From Cucumis sativus (Eukaryota; Streptophyta; Magnoliopsida; Cucurbitales; Cucurbitaceae): a DNA stretch of 64,000 bases. Location of the stretch: the NCBI RefSeq assembly GCF_000004075.3, contig NC_026658.2, positions 15,674,075 through 15,738,074 of the forward strand. The letters are read 5' to 3'. Numbering within the stretch: position 1 is the stretch's first letter; each line of letters starts with the position of its first letter. Shown here piece by piece: positions 25,218 through 37,900 of this stretch. The position numbers and the translations under genes were made by a program. The notes under the pieces are model-generated. The model ran no database searches and was not told the DNA's origin. It was given only the letters and a program-made list of their open reading frames with translations.

Positions 25218-26862
25218 CACTACAAAAAAATTCTATTTGATTGCTATCTTATTCCTTTCTAATTTGTACGTGAGTGTTATCTGATTGCATGCTATTAGGT
25301 ACGTTGCGATTTCTTTTCGTTTGTTATTTGATTTTTCATGTTATTTTCATTAGATATCAGGTAACACCCTTACTACTTAGTGTTTATATTTTGTGATTTC
25401 TATTTGATTGTTATGTGATTTTCATTAAATATTTTGAAAGACATTGTTATAATATATTTGATTGTCATATTATCGATAACGTTTTTTGTGATTTTTATTA
25501 AAAACTACCAATTATGTGGAAAAAAATATATAAGGTGATTATATGAAAATCAAAAGTCAATTAGACGAATGACTAATTGACAAAAATAAAACACTTTCAT
25601 ACGGTAATAAGATGAAAACCAAATGACTATAAAAAAAATTATTTACTATACTAAGAATAAGATATGATGAATCCCCTTTTTATTTTTTAGCTAGCAAATG
25701 CGAAGGTATGGTACTTTAAAAGCTTAATTTTTCAAGTCAAACCTTGAGAACTGTGATTCGTCATTCGATGTTAGCAAAAAAAATAAATTAAAATCATGTG
25801 AAGTTAAGGAAATAAATAAATATACATATGATCGATGTGAAATACCAATCAAACAACTACCAATTAATATATCAAATCACAATTAAACATTTTAAATAAT
25901 GAGAACTAATTATAGGGTAATTAGAAGGCAATATAAAATTACTATAATAAAAGAAAAAATGTAATCAAATAATCGTAGTCAGAATATAATTAAATAACTA
26001 TCTTAACAGGCTAACTAAACTTGAAAAGAAAAAAAATAGAAGGCAGTTAGAAGGTAATCAAAGGATTATTTAAAAAGGTTAACCAAAATTAAAAATATAT
26101 AGATGGTGATCAAATGCACATAACTATCTCGGTACTTTGTTGTTGTGATTAGGCTTCCTGTAGTCATTTTTCACAGCGGCAATGAGATGGTTGACAATGT
26201 TATATACATTACAAAAATAGATGGTAATAAAAAAAAACTACTTAGTAATTGGCTAAAAAAACGTAAGGTAATTATATGACACTCGTAATGCAATAAAAAA
26301 ATGAAAAATGGTCAAAAATAGTAAATTTGACAAAATATTTACAACATATAGCAAAATTTCATATTCGATCAATAGTAAACTTTGATAGACACTTATATGC
26401 TTCTATCAGTAGCATTGATAGACAGTAAGTGTATCAGTTTCTATCATTGATAGAATCCAAAATTTTGTGTTATAGCTTGTAAATATTTTAATTTATTTTA
26501 TTATTTTAAAAAATGGGCCATAAAAAAAATTTAGCAATTGACAAAAAAAAAAAGGAAGATATGATGATAATCAGAAACTACTTAATAATTGACAAAAGTT
26601 AAAAAGTAACGAGGCAATTATCATATTCTACTTAGTAATTATATAAAATAATAATAATAAGGTCATTAGATAGCAATTGGTATATATCATATGCAATTAA
26701 TAACAATCAACATTAAATTAAATAGCAATGAGATGGTAAATGAGTATCATTAACAATGAACATCAAATAACAATCTAACAGTAGTCAAACAACTAATATC
26801 ATTGATAATTGGTGGTAATCAAATAAGAATCCAATAACAATCAAATGCAGTTATGCATTTTT
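25218..26862. mobile_element. Non-autonomous CACTA-like element
   Basis: The left end begins CACTACAAAAAAATTC, a typical CACTA terminus. Subterminal motifs of the form TATTTGATTGYTAT recur at least four times in the left part. Their reverse complement, ATAACAATCAAAT-like, recurs in the right part, which ends near ATAACAATCAAATGCAG followed by a T run. No transposase frame remains. The right terminus is eroded, so its end is approximate and no target duplication was confirmed. Confidence 0.55.
26301..26522. mobile_element. MITE-like insertion with long imperfect TIRs
   Basis: The left arm contains AAAATATTTACAACATATAG and the right arm its imperfect complement (CTATAAC-like, then TTGTAAATATTTT). 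The centre holds repeated TTGATAGA and TCTATCA words. It lies inside the CACTA-like element. Related diverged words occur near 30150-30420, 34150 and 40700-40880. Confidence 0.55.
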
Positions 26863-27229
26863 TAATTATGAGGGCATTTTAGTCATCCAATAGTTTCAAT
26901 TGCATTTGGCTCGTCGATTTGTGATTCTTGCAAGTGCCTCCAGAGGGTTATTTTTAAAATTTGGATGAGATTCAAGAAAGATAATGTCCACGATGATCAA
27001 CAAGGGTGAAAACAAGTAGAATTGTAAAAATTTAGAAACCAAATATGAGTAAGAAGTAAAGGTGGAAGAGAATAAAAGATTGAATTAGTTATTATAGTTT
27101 GTAAATTGTAATGGTATTTATTTGAATTGAAACTATTTTGAAGTTTGTTGGGTGATGTGTGAATGAATAAAAGTATGTTAAAAAAAGGACTAGGTAAATT
27201 GGTTGGATTCAAATTGGATATTATTAGGA
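26863..27229. other. Intergenic, nothing recognised
   Basis: AT-rich. The long - strand open frame crossing this region is low-complexity and has no domain. Confidence 0.45.
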
Positions 27230-27530
27230 TATATGAAAGAAGAGAGAGTAGAAAGAATGAAGAGAAAAGGAAAAGAGAAGTGAAGAAAGGGGAAGACAAG
27301 AAGGACTGAATTTGTTGTGTTTTATTGAAGTGATTGTTCATTGGGAGTGATGAAAGGCAGGCAGTGGTAGCAACTGCTTCGGTGGGGCTCCCTCTTCCAC
27401 TCTTCCACTCTTCCACTCTTCCACTCTCCCCCTCAACCTCTGCCGCCGCGCCAATACACTCTCTTTCTACTCTTTCATTTTATCTATCCCCAATCTCAAC
27501 AACACCTCACTTAACAAAATAGGTAATCAT
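27230..27530. other. Purine/pyrimidine-rich patch with 10-bp tandem repeat
   Basis: A GA-rich stretch followed by a local GC bump. At about 27391-27426 a CTCTTCCACT unit is repeated about four times. This is followed by a CT-rich run ending AAATAG/GTAATC, which would fit a 5' splice site. It could be the leader of a non-coding transcript, but no protein is encoded that I can support. Confidence 0.3.
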
Positions 27531-30500
27531 TCTTTTTGTACATCCCTTTTTACTACTTACATGTAAAAAATATATATATATTAAATATTACTAAACAACA
27601 AACATAAATCTACTATTTGTATATAATTCGCAATTTCATAGAATCTACATAAATATAGATCATGTTCAAAATGCCCTTACGTTCAAGTCTATGTTTTATT
27701 ATTTAATTGCTATCATGTCTTTTTTTTTTATATAGCTTTTTGGTATACTAAATTCTTCTTTTCTCGTAATTATGGTGTTGCAATCCATTTTTTTTAGTTT
27801 ATCTTCACTTTCTAAGTACGTTTTGTTATTGAGCTTTTCTTTAGTATTCAATTGTATTTTTTAGTGAAATTTCTAGTGTGGGTTATAGTGAGATTGCTAA
27901 GAATGTATCAACTTAATCGAGATATTCCGATACACATACTAACTTCTTTGTCTTATGTATTTTGTTAAAGAAAATGTAACCAACCATTTGAATTCCGACC
28001 TTATTAAAAAATTTAATAACAAAATGAAGTGTTTCTTTTTTCATTTGTTCATTTAAAGAGAAAAAAATCAAAACTTTATCCTAAATTCTGTCAATATTAT
28101 TAAAAAGAAAATAAGAAGAAATAAAACATTGTTACATATAAGTTATCATTCTTAAACTTAGTTAAGAAAACCAAAGGGTTAACTTGGTACTTATTTAATT
28201 TTTCTTTAGCTTTCCAATTTCGGTATTTACATATCCTATTTTCTTCTCACTTTCTTGCTATAGTTTGAAAGTTCGAGAAGTAATTTACTAATGAAAAATA
28301 AAATGTAAATATTTGAATATTTGTGTATAGGCCATAAATGTAGGAAAGTGAGATAGAGGGCAGAGGCCAAATTGGTACCCAAAGGGAATTAATTATAATC
28401 ATAAAGGAAAGAAAGTCGTTTTCTTCTACTGTTTTTGCATGTTTTACATTTATTGTTTTTCTGCTTACAATTAAAAAAATTTAAAAAAAAAAATGAAGAA
28501 GAAGAGTATATATTAAATAAATAAAAAGAAAAAAGTAGTAAAGTTTTTTTTGTATATGTTGTCATGATCAGGGGTTGTTCGTTTGGTACCTTATCATTTG
28601 TAGGGAAATTCCAACCCCAACCTGTCACTTGTTGGGAAAATTATGCGAGATTGTGACTTCTTCTTCTTCTTCTACTTTCTTCATCCACATCTCTCTCTCT
28701 TTCTCAATCTATCTCTCCATAATTTTCCAATCATAATAATATAATATATTGTCGTCTCCTCTTTTTCTCGTTTAATTATATATAATGTGCAATCCCATCA
28801 TCGATTAGGGTTTTTATAGGTTTTAGGTTGAATTAACTGTTCATGTTTGTGTCTAATTATAGGTTTTATGGATTTTTTATTTCTGTGTTTAATACGTTTC
28901 TTTTAACACTATTAACCACAACAAAAGCTCTCTTGGTTTATCATTCTCTGTTTACAAGATCATCAACTAGTATTATTAACCTTTTAAAGAATAACCATTG
29001 AATTATGTGTAAATTAGATAGTTTCGCTTGGTGATAATTAGAAAAGTGAATGATTCTATATATGTCATTGAAATTTCAACGTAATCAAAAGATGAATAAA
29101 ATATATACTAATAACAACTAACTTTAAAAGCTTTGGAAAAAAAAACGAAATTTAACTCGTTTTAAAAGGTTGAAAAGAAATTTCCCTATTATTAATTTAA
29201 ATATAATTCATGCAAAATATGATGGTATTTAAAAAAAAAAAAAAAAGATATTTCTATTTACATTTTCACAAAACTAAGAGCTTGATATATATATTATCTA
29301 AAAATCTTGATTTCAGTGCCCCAAATGTGATTTTAACCTAATTTAAAACTAGCATGTGCAATGAAAACATCTTCAAGAACTTGCTTACTGATTTAATGTG
29401 GCTCAGTTTCACTAATTGAGTTTTCTTTTATTATTATCATTCAACCCCTTACTTTGTATATCTAATCCTTACTCAAGGTAATACTTTAGGTGCATCCCAA
29501 GTAGTACCTAAATTATGGACATTGTAGATTGTGTCATGTATCAAATTTATGGGTAGACAATTTGGTAAAAGGTAAAAGATAAATGTGAAATGAGTATTTT
29601 TTGTATGCCACTGTTGGCCAAAACCGTTAGCCAAAAAAAATTGAAGAATTCATTATATATAAAGCCAATAGTTTGAAGGTTAGTGTAAAAGGTGTAATAT
29701 GTAGTTGGGTAATTGTTTGAAGAGGCAAAACTAGGCAAATGTTATTATGTTATTAGTGGTAGTGTGAGGTTCCTAGAAACATATATTTAGCAGAAACGAA
29801 GAGAGTTTCTATTTTAAGAATTTTGGTTAAATTGAATGTTACATATACAAACATATTGGTCTCTATCAATCAATATATTGAAGAAAAGTATCCTAATTTC
29901 GTGGACATTAAAACGTCTTCGTGTCCCAAAACACCCATTTAACAGACGTGCCCAATCAATATATTTATGTCTTTCTTTAATTTTTCCTTTTTTATCTTTA
30001 TTTCTTATTATTATTTTATTCTTTACAAACATTTTCATAAAAGGACATTAGATTGATTAATTAAACATCAAAATCTAACTAAACATTACCTACTGCACAT
30101 TTCTTTTTTGTTTTACAACAAACTATATACAAAACAATAATTTAAGAGTTCAAAAATAATAGTTATATCTAAAATATTTACCAATATAACAAAATATATA
30201 GATATCATTAATAGTGTTCAATGCATATAAAAGTCTATATAGTTATATAGGGTATATATAATTTTGTCATTGGTGTTAATAAGCTTTTATCACTAATAAA
30301 ATTATATTAATGATAGATTTTTATCTCTATCATCGATACTCTGTCGTGAATAGATTTTGGACGCTTCAACAATATACGGACTCTAATTATAAGGGGTATC
30401 ATTTTTTATCTATATGACCTATATATTTTTTAATTTAATAAAAAATTTACTTGGTTTTGTAAAACCTTGTTTAAAATTAATGAATAACAACATATAGAAA

Positions 30501-31550
30501 TTGAGAGATGGAATTAGAGAAGCAAGATAGGACAAATAATTTAGAAAAACAAAATAGGTAAAAAAAAAAGGGAAGCTTAAACTTTATTAATAAAAAATTA
30601 GTAAAATAGAAGAAAAAGAAAATAAAAAGATAGAATTTGAATCCCCACATTCATCTAAATTTTTTTTTTAAAAAAAAAAGGTTGGGGGAAAGCAACACAC
30701 TATTTGATAAAGATTTTATTCTCAAAAACTAAATTCAATCACCATCTGTTTTTTCCTGTTATTTTTTTCCCTTCACTTTTAAAAAAAAAAATACTTTCCA
30801 AACCTTAATCAAATTCAATTTGAAATCAAAAGCATATTCAAAAAAGTATAATGTAAAACAAAAGGATATTATCAAAAACAAAATAATAATAATAAATAAA
30901 AATAAAAATATCACATCGTTGTCCACTGGACCCTCAGCTAACCAAAGTGAGATTCAATTTCAAGACTTCCTCCATCTTTCTTCAAAAAATAAAAGAAAAA
31001 AACTTATAACTAAATTGGTACTATGAAATCTCAACCATTCAAAACAAATCTTCACTATTTCACAAATTAACATTACCATTAATCCACCGAGTCTTTAAAT
31101 GCAAGTTGCGCCCAAAGTCTTTAATTTTGATCAAAGATAAGTCCTTCCGAGCATTGAGAGACTCAACACCACTGTTCTTGAACAACTTCAAATTGGGTTT
31201 CTGCTTCTCGCACTACCACAATATCACACACCTATACACTAAAACAAAGTATACCGTCAATCATCCCAGCTATAGCTTAGTAAATAAAGACACTAATTAC
31301 TATATCTCAAACATCGATGATAGTAATTGTAAACACCCAAATAAAGAACAAAAAGAAAAAGTTGGGATATTGGTGAAATTTTCTTACACAGAAGGTCTTA
31401 GATTAGACTCCAAATTTGTAGTGATTAACGATTATAATTATAATGAACAGTCTTAACCCCACTCTAAATTTTTGCAAAATACATAGTAATTAACATAATT
31501 AAGTACAGATCACAAACCCAAAAAAAAAAAGAAAAAGAAAAAAAAAAAAA
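27531..31550. other. Intergenic, 3' side of the bHLH gene
   Basis: About 4 kb with no protein gene. CT-rich patch at 28655-28720 with (CTT)n and (CT)n. Poly-A/T tracts at 29229, 30660 and 30780. At 30150-30420 there are TTGATAGA-type words like those of the MITE at 26.4 kb. Confidence 0.45.
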
Positions 31551-32138
31551 CTAGAAGTTGATGTAAGGATCATAAGAAGAGGAGATGAATTGATCTTGAT
31601 GATCAGAAGGAAAATAAACATTATTATTATTATTGGGATCAAGCTGAGGCAAGAAATTAGGCTCTTCCATTTTAACCACGTCGTTTTGAGGGTAGAGAAG
31701 ATTATTCATGTTGTTATACTCGCCGCTGGCAATTTGTTCAAAAGGGAAACCGGAATTGGCAGTAGCGGCTGCGGAGACGGCCGCGGAAGAATTAGAATCA
31801 TAATCGACGAAATTAATCATGGTTTGATGAAGCCAAATCTGGGTTTTCAAGAACTTGACATAATGAATGGCTTCATCAAGCATTGAGACGGTGTCCATTT
31901 TAGTGCCGCCGGGAACTAAGCTCTGCAAAATCTTGAACCGGTCGCTGATTCTATGCCGCCGTTCTCTCGCCGCCACGCTTTGCGGGTCCGTCGATAGCTT
32001 CACAACCCCTTTGCTCCTCTTCCCGGCTCCGCCGTGGTTGTTGTTGTTCTTTTTCATCTTCTCTTTTCCACCGCCCCCGCCGCCGCCGGAGGATGAACCA
32101 CATGAACTGGGGTTGCTCGCCGGAAAGTTGTAATCCAT
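31551..32138 (-). CDS. bHLH transcription factor (HEC/IND/LAX-type group)
   Basis: Single-exon gene of 195 residues. Serine- and glycine-rich N-terminus (poly-Gly at about 18-24), basic cluster KRSKG (40-44), then the bHLH domain at about 48-102, starting [16 protein letters not shown] and containing [18 protein letters not shown]. The C-terminal half is low-complexity and Asn-rich (NNNNN near 170) and ends YDPYINF. The basic region reads Q53-A57-R61 where E-box binders usually have H-E-R. The Q-A-R form is known for the plant subgroup holding HECATE, INDEHISCENT and LAX PANICLE relatives, so target preference may differ from the classical E-box. These factors act in the nucleus, usually as heterodimers, in meristem and reproductive development. 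I cannot say which member is the ortholog, and bHLH52/53-like is also possible. No introns, as is common in this group. Confidence 0.9.
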   Translation of the reverse strand: MDYNFPASNPSSCGSSSGGGGGGGKEKMKKNNNNHGGAGKRSKGVVKLSTDPQSVAARERRHRISDRFKILQSLVPGGTKMDTVSMLDEAIHYVKFLKTQIWLHQTMINFVDYDSNSSAAVSAAATANSGFPFEQIASGEYNNMNNLLYPQNDVVKMEEPNFLPQLDPNNNNNVYFPSDHQDQFISSSYDPYINF

Positions 32139-32245
32139 TAGAGAGAAACAAAGTGAGATTCAAATTTTGGGTACATGGAAATGAGGGGTAGGTTTTTAAT
32201 TTTATTATTTATTTTTGTATTAGATCTTCTGTGTGTGTGTTTGTG

Positions 32246-32260
32246 TTTATATATATATAA
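32246..32260 (-). promoter_or_regulatory. TATA region of the bHLH gene
   Basis: TTATATATATATAAA read on the - strand, about 110 bases upstream of the ATG at 32138. This is a suitable distance for a short leader. Confidence 0.5.
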
Positions 32261-32329
32261 TGAAGAGAAAGAAAAGGAGAGATGTCGTCATGTGAGTCAG
32301 CCGATCTCTGCCCTTGGATACGGGTTGTT

Positions 32330-32349
32330 TAACCCTACAAAACCCTAGA
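32330..32349 (-). promoter_or_regulatory. Telo-box-like motifs upstream of the bHLH gene
   Basis: AACCCTA and AAACCCTA occur within 20 bases, about 200 bases upstream of the bHLH start. Telo-boxes (AAACCCTA) are known plant promoter elements and recruit chromatin regulators. The assignment here is by motif only. Confidence 0.35.
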
Positions 32350-32730
32350 TGGGAACCCCCTCTTTTTAAGAAAAAACCTTTACCAACTCGGTTAAATATT
32401 TACCTGTTTCATCTTCTCCTATTTGACTATCTTTTCATTATCTTCAGATTTTGGCAAAACCTCACACTTGTTTGAAACCCGGATTTAATTGTTATAATCT
32501 ATCAATTATAGTGGTCTGTGTTTTAGATGCATGATCTTTTTAGTTTGTGTTGAAAAATTACAAGGAAGTAAATAATGGTAGCAAAATAGTTTTACGATAG
32601 CTATAAGTATAGGTTATAATAATACAAACCTTTTAACTATATATATTGATGTAAAAGGTTTAAATATTGAGTGGATTACCCATCTAAGACTAGCATTACA
32701 AATCAAGAAATGTCAAAATGGTAAGACAAA

Positions 32731-32950
32731 TGGTTTCATCCAAAACTATCAAAATTAACTAAATGAGTTTAGTATTACAAATTAAACTCAAAATACTAAA
32801 TCTAAACATGAAATTTGAATTATATTACATTATAAATGGATGGTTTGATTGAAAACTATGAAAATTAACTAAATGAGTTTAGTATTACAAATTAAACTCA
32901 AAATACTAAATCTAAACGTGAAATTTGAATTATAATACATTATAAATCGA
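32731..32950. repeat. 110-bp tandem duplication upstream of the bHLH gene
   Basis: Two adjacent 110-base units (32731-32840 and 32841-32950) differ at 7 positions by my count, about 94% identical, with no indels. They lie about 590 bases upstream of the bHLH start codon. Confidence 0.9.
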
Positions 32951-34250
32951 TTCCATCATGAGTTGCTAACAAGCCTCTAATGATTGATTGTTATTGGGTT
33001 AGTTGACTACACATTGATATATTACAATAACTAAAAATTGCAAACTAGTTACTATATAAATGGAAAATATGTCTGATGAAAATAGGTTATGATGTAACCA
33101 TTATGAATTGACCTAATAATTAAAAAATATGAGACGGTGCTCGTAAGGTGGTAATAAAGAATACTTACGATCGGTTATAGAAACAACGATAGGGTATGGA
33201 ATATAATAGGTGTACACTAAAATGGTCAATTTTGTCATTCAGGCATGGGAGTCTATGTATTACAATTATTTTTGTTTTATGAAAAGAATTACAAATTTGA
33301 TTGGTGTCCTAATTTTATCTGATGTATGAGGTAAAGATGTGGGTGTGACATTTTCAGATTAGAATATGATATATGTTTCCATTTCCAAGGTAGTTTTCTA
33401 ATGATTTATTTCTTTTCTTATATTGTACTACCTACTACGTATAATATAAAAATAATTTTCACTTTTGGATTTATTTACTCACGACCACATCCACCCTTTA
33501 CTTTTCAATCAAAATGATATAAAAATTTCAACTTTTTATAGTCAAATAGACAAGTTTAAAAAAATGGAAAATAAAAAGAAAAGGGTAAAGAACTTTGACC
33601 TTTCTCCTCGGAATCTTAAGTAAAAAATGCAAAAAATTTACTATTTATTTCCTCACAAAAATGATCCTCTTAAAACGACTTGTCGCATCCTAAATTTTCT
33701 CGAAACTCACATTACAAATGTCATATACAATAGTTACCCTTTTTAGTTCTTTCAAAAACCACACTTGTTATCATCTATAATAATATTAATAAATACATTA
33801 ACTCAATTATTAAACTCTAATTAATATTGGTATTGGAACCCTTGGACATCTTAAATAATTGAACTTGATAATTGTTTTCTATATATGCATATGAAGATTT
33901 ATATGAGATATCAAATATATATATCCATTAAACCCTAATATCGTTTTAATCAAGATTCTTATACCATTGAATAACTAAATTTATCGTAATCAACCATTAA
34001 CATAAACGTTTAAGTTGATTGGTAATTTAACCTAAGTTGTTTTCCTCAACTTAGTTAGTTGAGATGTTCCGATGTACTAATGGACCGATCTCATATATAT
34101 ATATTTTTAAAAAAAAATGAGTTGTTTTCAAATATATATAGTAAAATAAACAAAAATATTTACCAATATAACAAAGTATTACTAAAGGATATCGATAAAC
34201 TACCATGAATTATAATTGATAAAGAAAGAATATGTTAGTATTTGAAAATA
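32951..34250. other. Intergenic, AT-rich
   Basis: No gene recognised. There are (TA)n runs near 34095, and MITE-like words near 34150. Confidence 0.45.
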
Positions 34251-34940
34251 TGAAAGGTCAAATCTGTATTATGAATGGGTAGATGGAATGAAATTGTTGT
34301 AGGTTAGGGAGGGGCGGGGGAGAGATTGAGAAATGAGTTTAGTTAAGAGAGGGGGGGTTTGTTTTGTTTTGTTTGGATATGTGTTGTTATTTAGGATTAG
34401 GTTTAAGGAGAGAAGAAAGAGCCCTAAAAGGGACCCCTATCTAAAGAAAGAGAGGAACAGTGTCCTTTGTAGTCGGCAAAGAGATTACTTTTAGTCACGT
34501 TTAAGGGTCAGAACAAAATAATTAATTTTGAAAAGAAAAATAAATGAATAAATGAATAAGAGAGGAAAAAAAGAAAGAGAGGGAGAGGAGAAAATGGTGG
34601 GGTATTAGGGTGAGGGGGGGGTCCTTGAAAGAAAGGGCAGGCTGCCTCCTCTGAATTCAAAGTAGATTTATTGATCGTAGTTTTGCCCTAAATCCAAGCA
34701 CCAAATCCTTGCCGGACTTTATCAATTGTACTATTTTCTATATTTCCATTCTTTTTAAGTTTCTTTTTTTTTTTTTTTTTACTGTTTTTTTTTTTTTAAA
34801 TTATAAATTTGTTTGGAAAGAGAAGGAAAGTTGGATTGGAAGAGAATTAAACAGAAGATTGTGTTTTTTATGTTATAGACAGTTGTGGGTTCCTTTGTTT
34901 TTCCCTTTGATTTGACTGTCTCTTACTTTCTTTTTCTTTT
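34251..34940. other. G- and purine-rich island
   Basis: Strong G runs on the + strand (around 34307-34320, 34351-34357 and 34611-34621), flanked by GA-rich sequence, then a T tract near 34765. It resembles a promoter or leader region, but no credible coding exon follows on either strand. Confidence 0.35.
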
Positions 34941-37900
34941 TTCTTATTATTATATTTGATTTTTCCTTATAATATTAAATTCATTTTCTTTTCACAATTT
35001 TCAAACCAACTCTATTTTTATGGATTTTACCTAATTTTATGATTTAATTTTTATTTCGTGTTCGACATGCATTTCAGCACTTCTCCGATTTTCCATAATT
35101 GTGATTTCATTGTAACTCTTAAAATACTTCCTTAATCTTTATATATTTATACTCATTAAAGTTAAATATATTTATATATATATATATATATATATTATTT
35201 TTCTATAAATTTTGGCAAAGAAAGGAAGTTTAATAGACTTCCTTCTCAAAAAAATATATTCACTAAATAGAAGTCTTTAAATTTTACCATTCATCTACTT
35301 TTAAATTTATAACAAATTGTTATTGAATTTCTTCTCCATAGTTTTAACATTTGACTTTTTTTAATTATTATTATTTATTTTCAATATTGAAAAAACAAAA
35401 GGAAGTTTTTATGGAAGGTAATAATTATTTTTCTTTTTAAACTTTAGGTTTGATTTTGAAAACAATCATAAAATGTAAACAACAAAACATAAAAACCAAT
35501 GGGAAAGTGATGTTTATTTATAAATATCAAACCATGGAGAAAGGTCATACAAAATGAAATCTAATTATCAACTCCAATTACATAACCGATTTTAATAATT
35601 GATAAGGAGTATAGGAGTATATATCTTTTTTTAATATAAAGATTAAATTATTGAAAGTTAGAAGGAAAAAACAGAAAGAAAAAAAAACTCGATGATTGCA
35701 ATTTACAAATTTAGAGAAAATGAGTAAATGAATGTAGAAGGAGGAAAGTGATATTTTGAATTAGGTGAAATTTATGATTAGAAACGAAAAAGAGGGATTA
35801 AAATTAAAACGTCTTATCGGCTCTTCTTTTAAAGGGAAGGGAATTTCAGGTTTTAAAGTTGATGTTTCTTCTCAGTTTTTATTTTTATTTTTGGTTGATT
35901 GGATTTAATTTCCATAGAGAAAACACAAACATAAAATATTACATATTGTGTTTGGTATGATTGATTGTGTTATTTACTTGCTTTCTCTATACGTAAAAAG
36001 GTCAAATCAAATCTCTCTTCTCTGCATATTCTCTCTCCCTTTTTCTTTCTTTCTTTCTTTCTTTCTTTTAAAAATACTTTTCTTTTCTTTTCCTTTCAAT
36101 TCAATCTCACTTTTTCTTCTTTTACTTATAAGTTGTTGAAAATCATAACTTTTATCCTTCATAAACTAAAAACAAAAACTTGACAAAGGATAAAATACAT
36201 CTTAAGGTTATACTTTATACTTCTTTAGGTTTATATACATATTAAAGATAAATCATCAAAATTGATAAAGTTATAATGAATTTCTTGCAATTCCTAAAAA
36301 AAAAAACTTTTAAACTTTTAATTTTGTATCAAATCTATCTCTAAAGTTTAAAAAGTTTTAAATAGACTATTATGTTGTTAAATTTATATGTTTCAATAAC
36401 TTTCGTTAAAGTGTTTGAGTTCTTGATTTTCTTTTGAGTACAATGAGATATATTATAATCCACTCAATGCTTACACTTTGTTTAACATTTTTGTCTTCCA
36501 TTTTAATAGTTGAAGTTATTAATTATTATAACACATTTTTAGTTACAATAATACTAGAGGTTTTTTTAAACATAGAAAAATCTATAGACTATTTACACAC
36601 TTTATTAAAAAGACCTATTTTTTGTGAAGGGAATATTTTGTTGATTTTAAAAAAAAAAATTGGATAATTTCTCATAAAAACTATTTGAAAACTCTTCTCT
36701 CCTCGTCCAAAATCCAAATTAAAATAATTTACACTTTAAACATAAAATTAATACAACTGACTATAATAACTAACTCAACGTTCAAAACAACTCGTAAAAC
36801 AATATTATATTCAATAGATCCTTAACACAAATTCAACTATTTTAAATGTTGATAAATTTATTTTATTGAACATAATGTTCTAAGTTTATAGTTTCATTAG
36901 ATACAATATTCAAACATATGTTCACAATAAATCAACTCATTTTTTTTAAATTCCTAACGTGTTAGAAAAAGTTGAAGAATATATTAGACATTTTCAAAGA
37001 GTTTAATGACTAAAAGATCACAAATCTATTACACATTTCTTTAAAAGGAATATTAAAAAACCAAATTTACATAAATTTCAAAGTTTATTGACTAATTAAA
37101 CGTATAAGTCAATTTTTTTTTCAACTCAACCTAAATTAAATTAGCTATTCATTTTATTGACACAAGGTGGAATAATCTAACATTTAATCTTAAAATTGAT
37201 AATACATATTTTGATATACTCATAGAATAATAAAATAGTAAAATTAAAGTTTAGTGAGTAAATATTTATTTAAACACATTTTAAAATGGAAGAACCTTTC
37301 AAACATAAACATTCAAAAAAGGTGAAGAAAATAAAATGAAATAATGAAATAAAAATGATATCCAATCTCTCTCGATCTGACTAAATTAACATCAATTAGA
37401 ATACAACTAATAACAAATAAATAAACTCAATAAAAAAAAAGGAAATTAACGTAGGAATAAACCCTAATTAATTTAAATTAAAAATAATAATACGAGTGAG
37501 AAAAAAAAAGAATAATTTGATTTAAAAGGAAAAAAGAAAAATGGGATGAACAGTGGATGGTGATGATTAGCGGACCCCTCCAATCTGAAAAATATAGGAC
37601 GATGGATGGATGGATGGGTATTTTTGGAATTCAAATAAACGTCGTTTTGGAAAATGGAAATATATTGCAATTTCGTAAACCTCCCTCTTTCTCTTTCCCT
37701 TTTTGCCCTTCTCATTAATCTCCACACTTTTTTCATTCTTTTATTTCCCATATACACACATACCTCTCTCTTACTCACAACTTCTTCTCTTTATATCTTT
37801 TCATTTCCAAAATTGTGTATACTTTTTATTTATTCCTATTTTCGAAATACAAAAAAATTCTCAATTGTATTTTGAGTTTTTTCTTTTTTTTCATTTTTCA

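Noticed and set aside
26997..27416. 139-codon - strand open frame
   Set aside because: Low-complexity Ser/Phe/Leu run over a purine-rich stretch; no domain, and the composition follows the base bias.
27440..27470. GCCGCGCCAATA, resembling miR171
   Set aside because: Only about 12 bases match, and no complementary arm (GATATTGG-like) lies within 250 bases, so no precursor hairpin.
31106..31456. 116-codon + strand open frame before the bHLH gene
   Set aside because: No recognisable domain or neighbouring exon, and average AT-rich composition.
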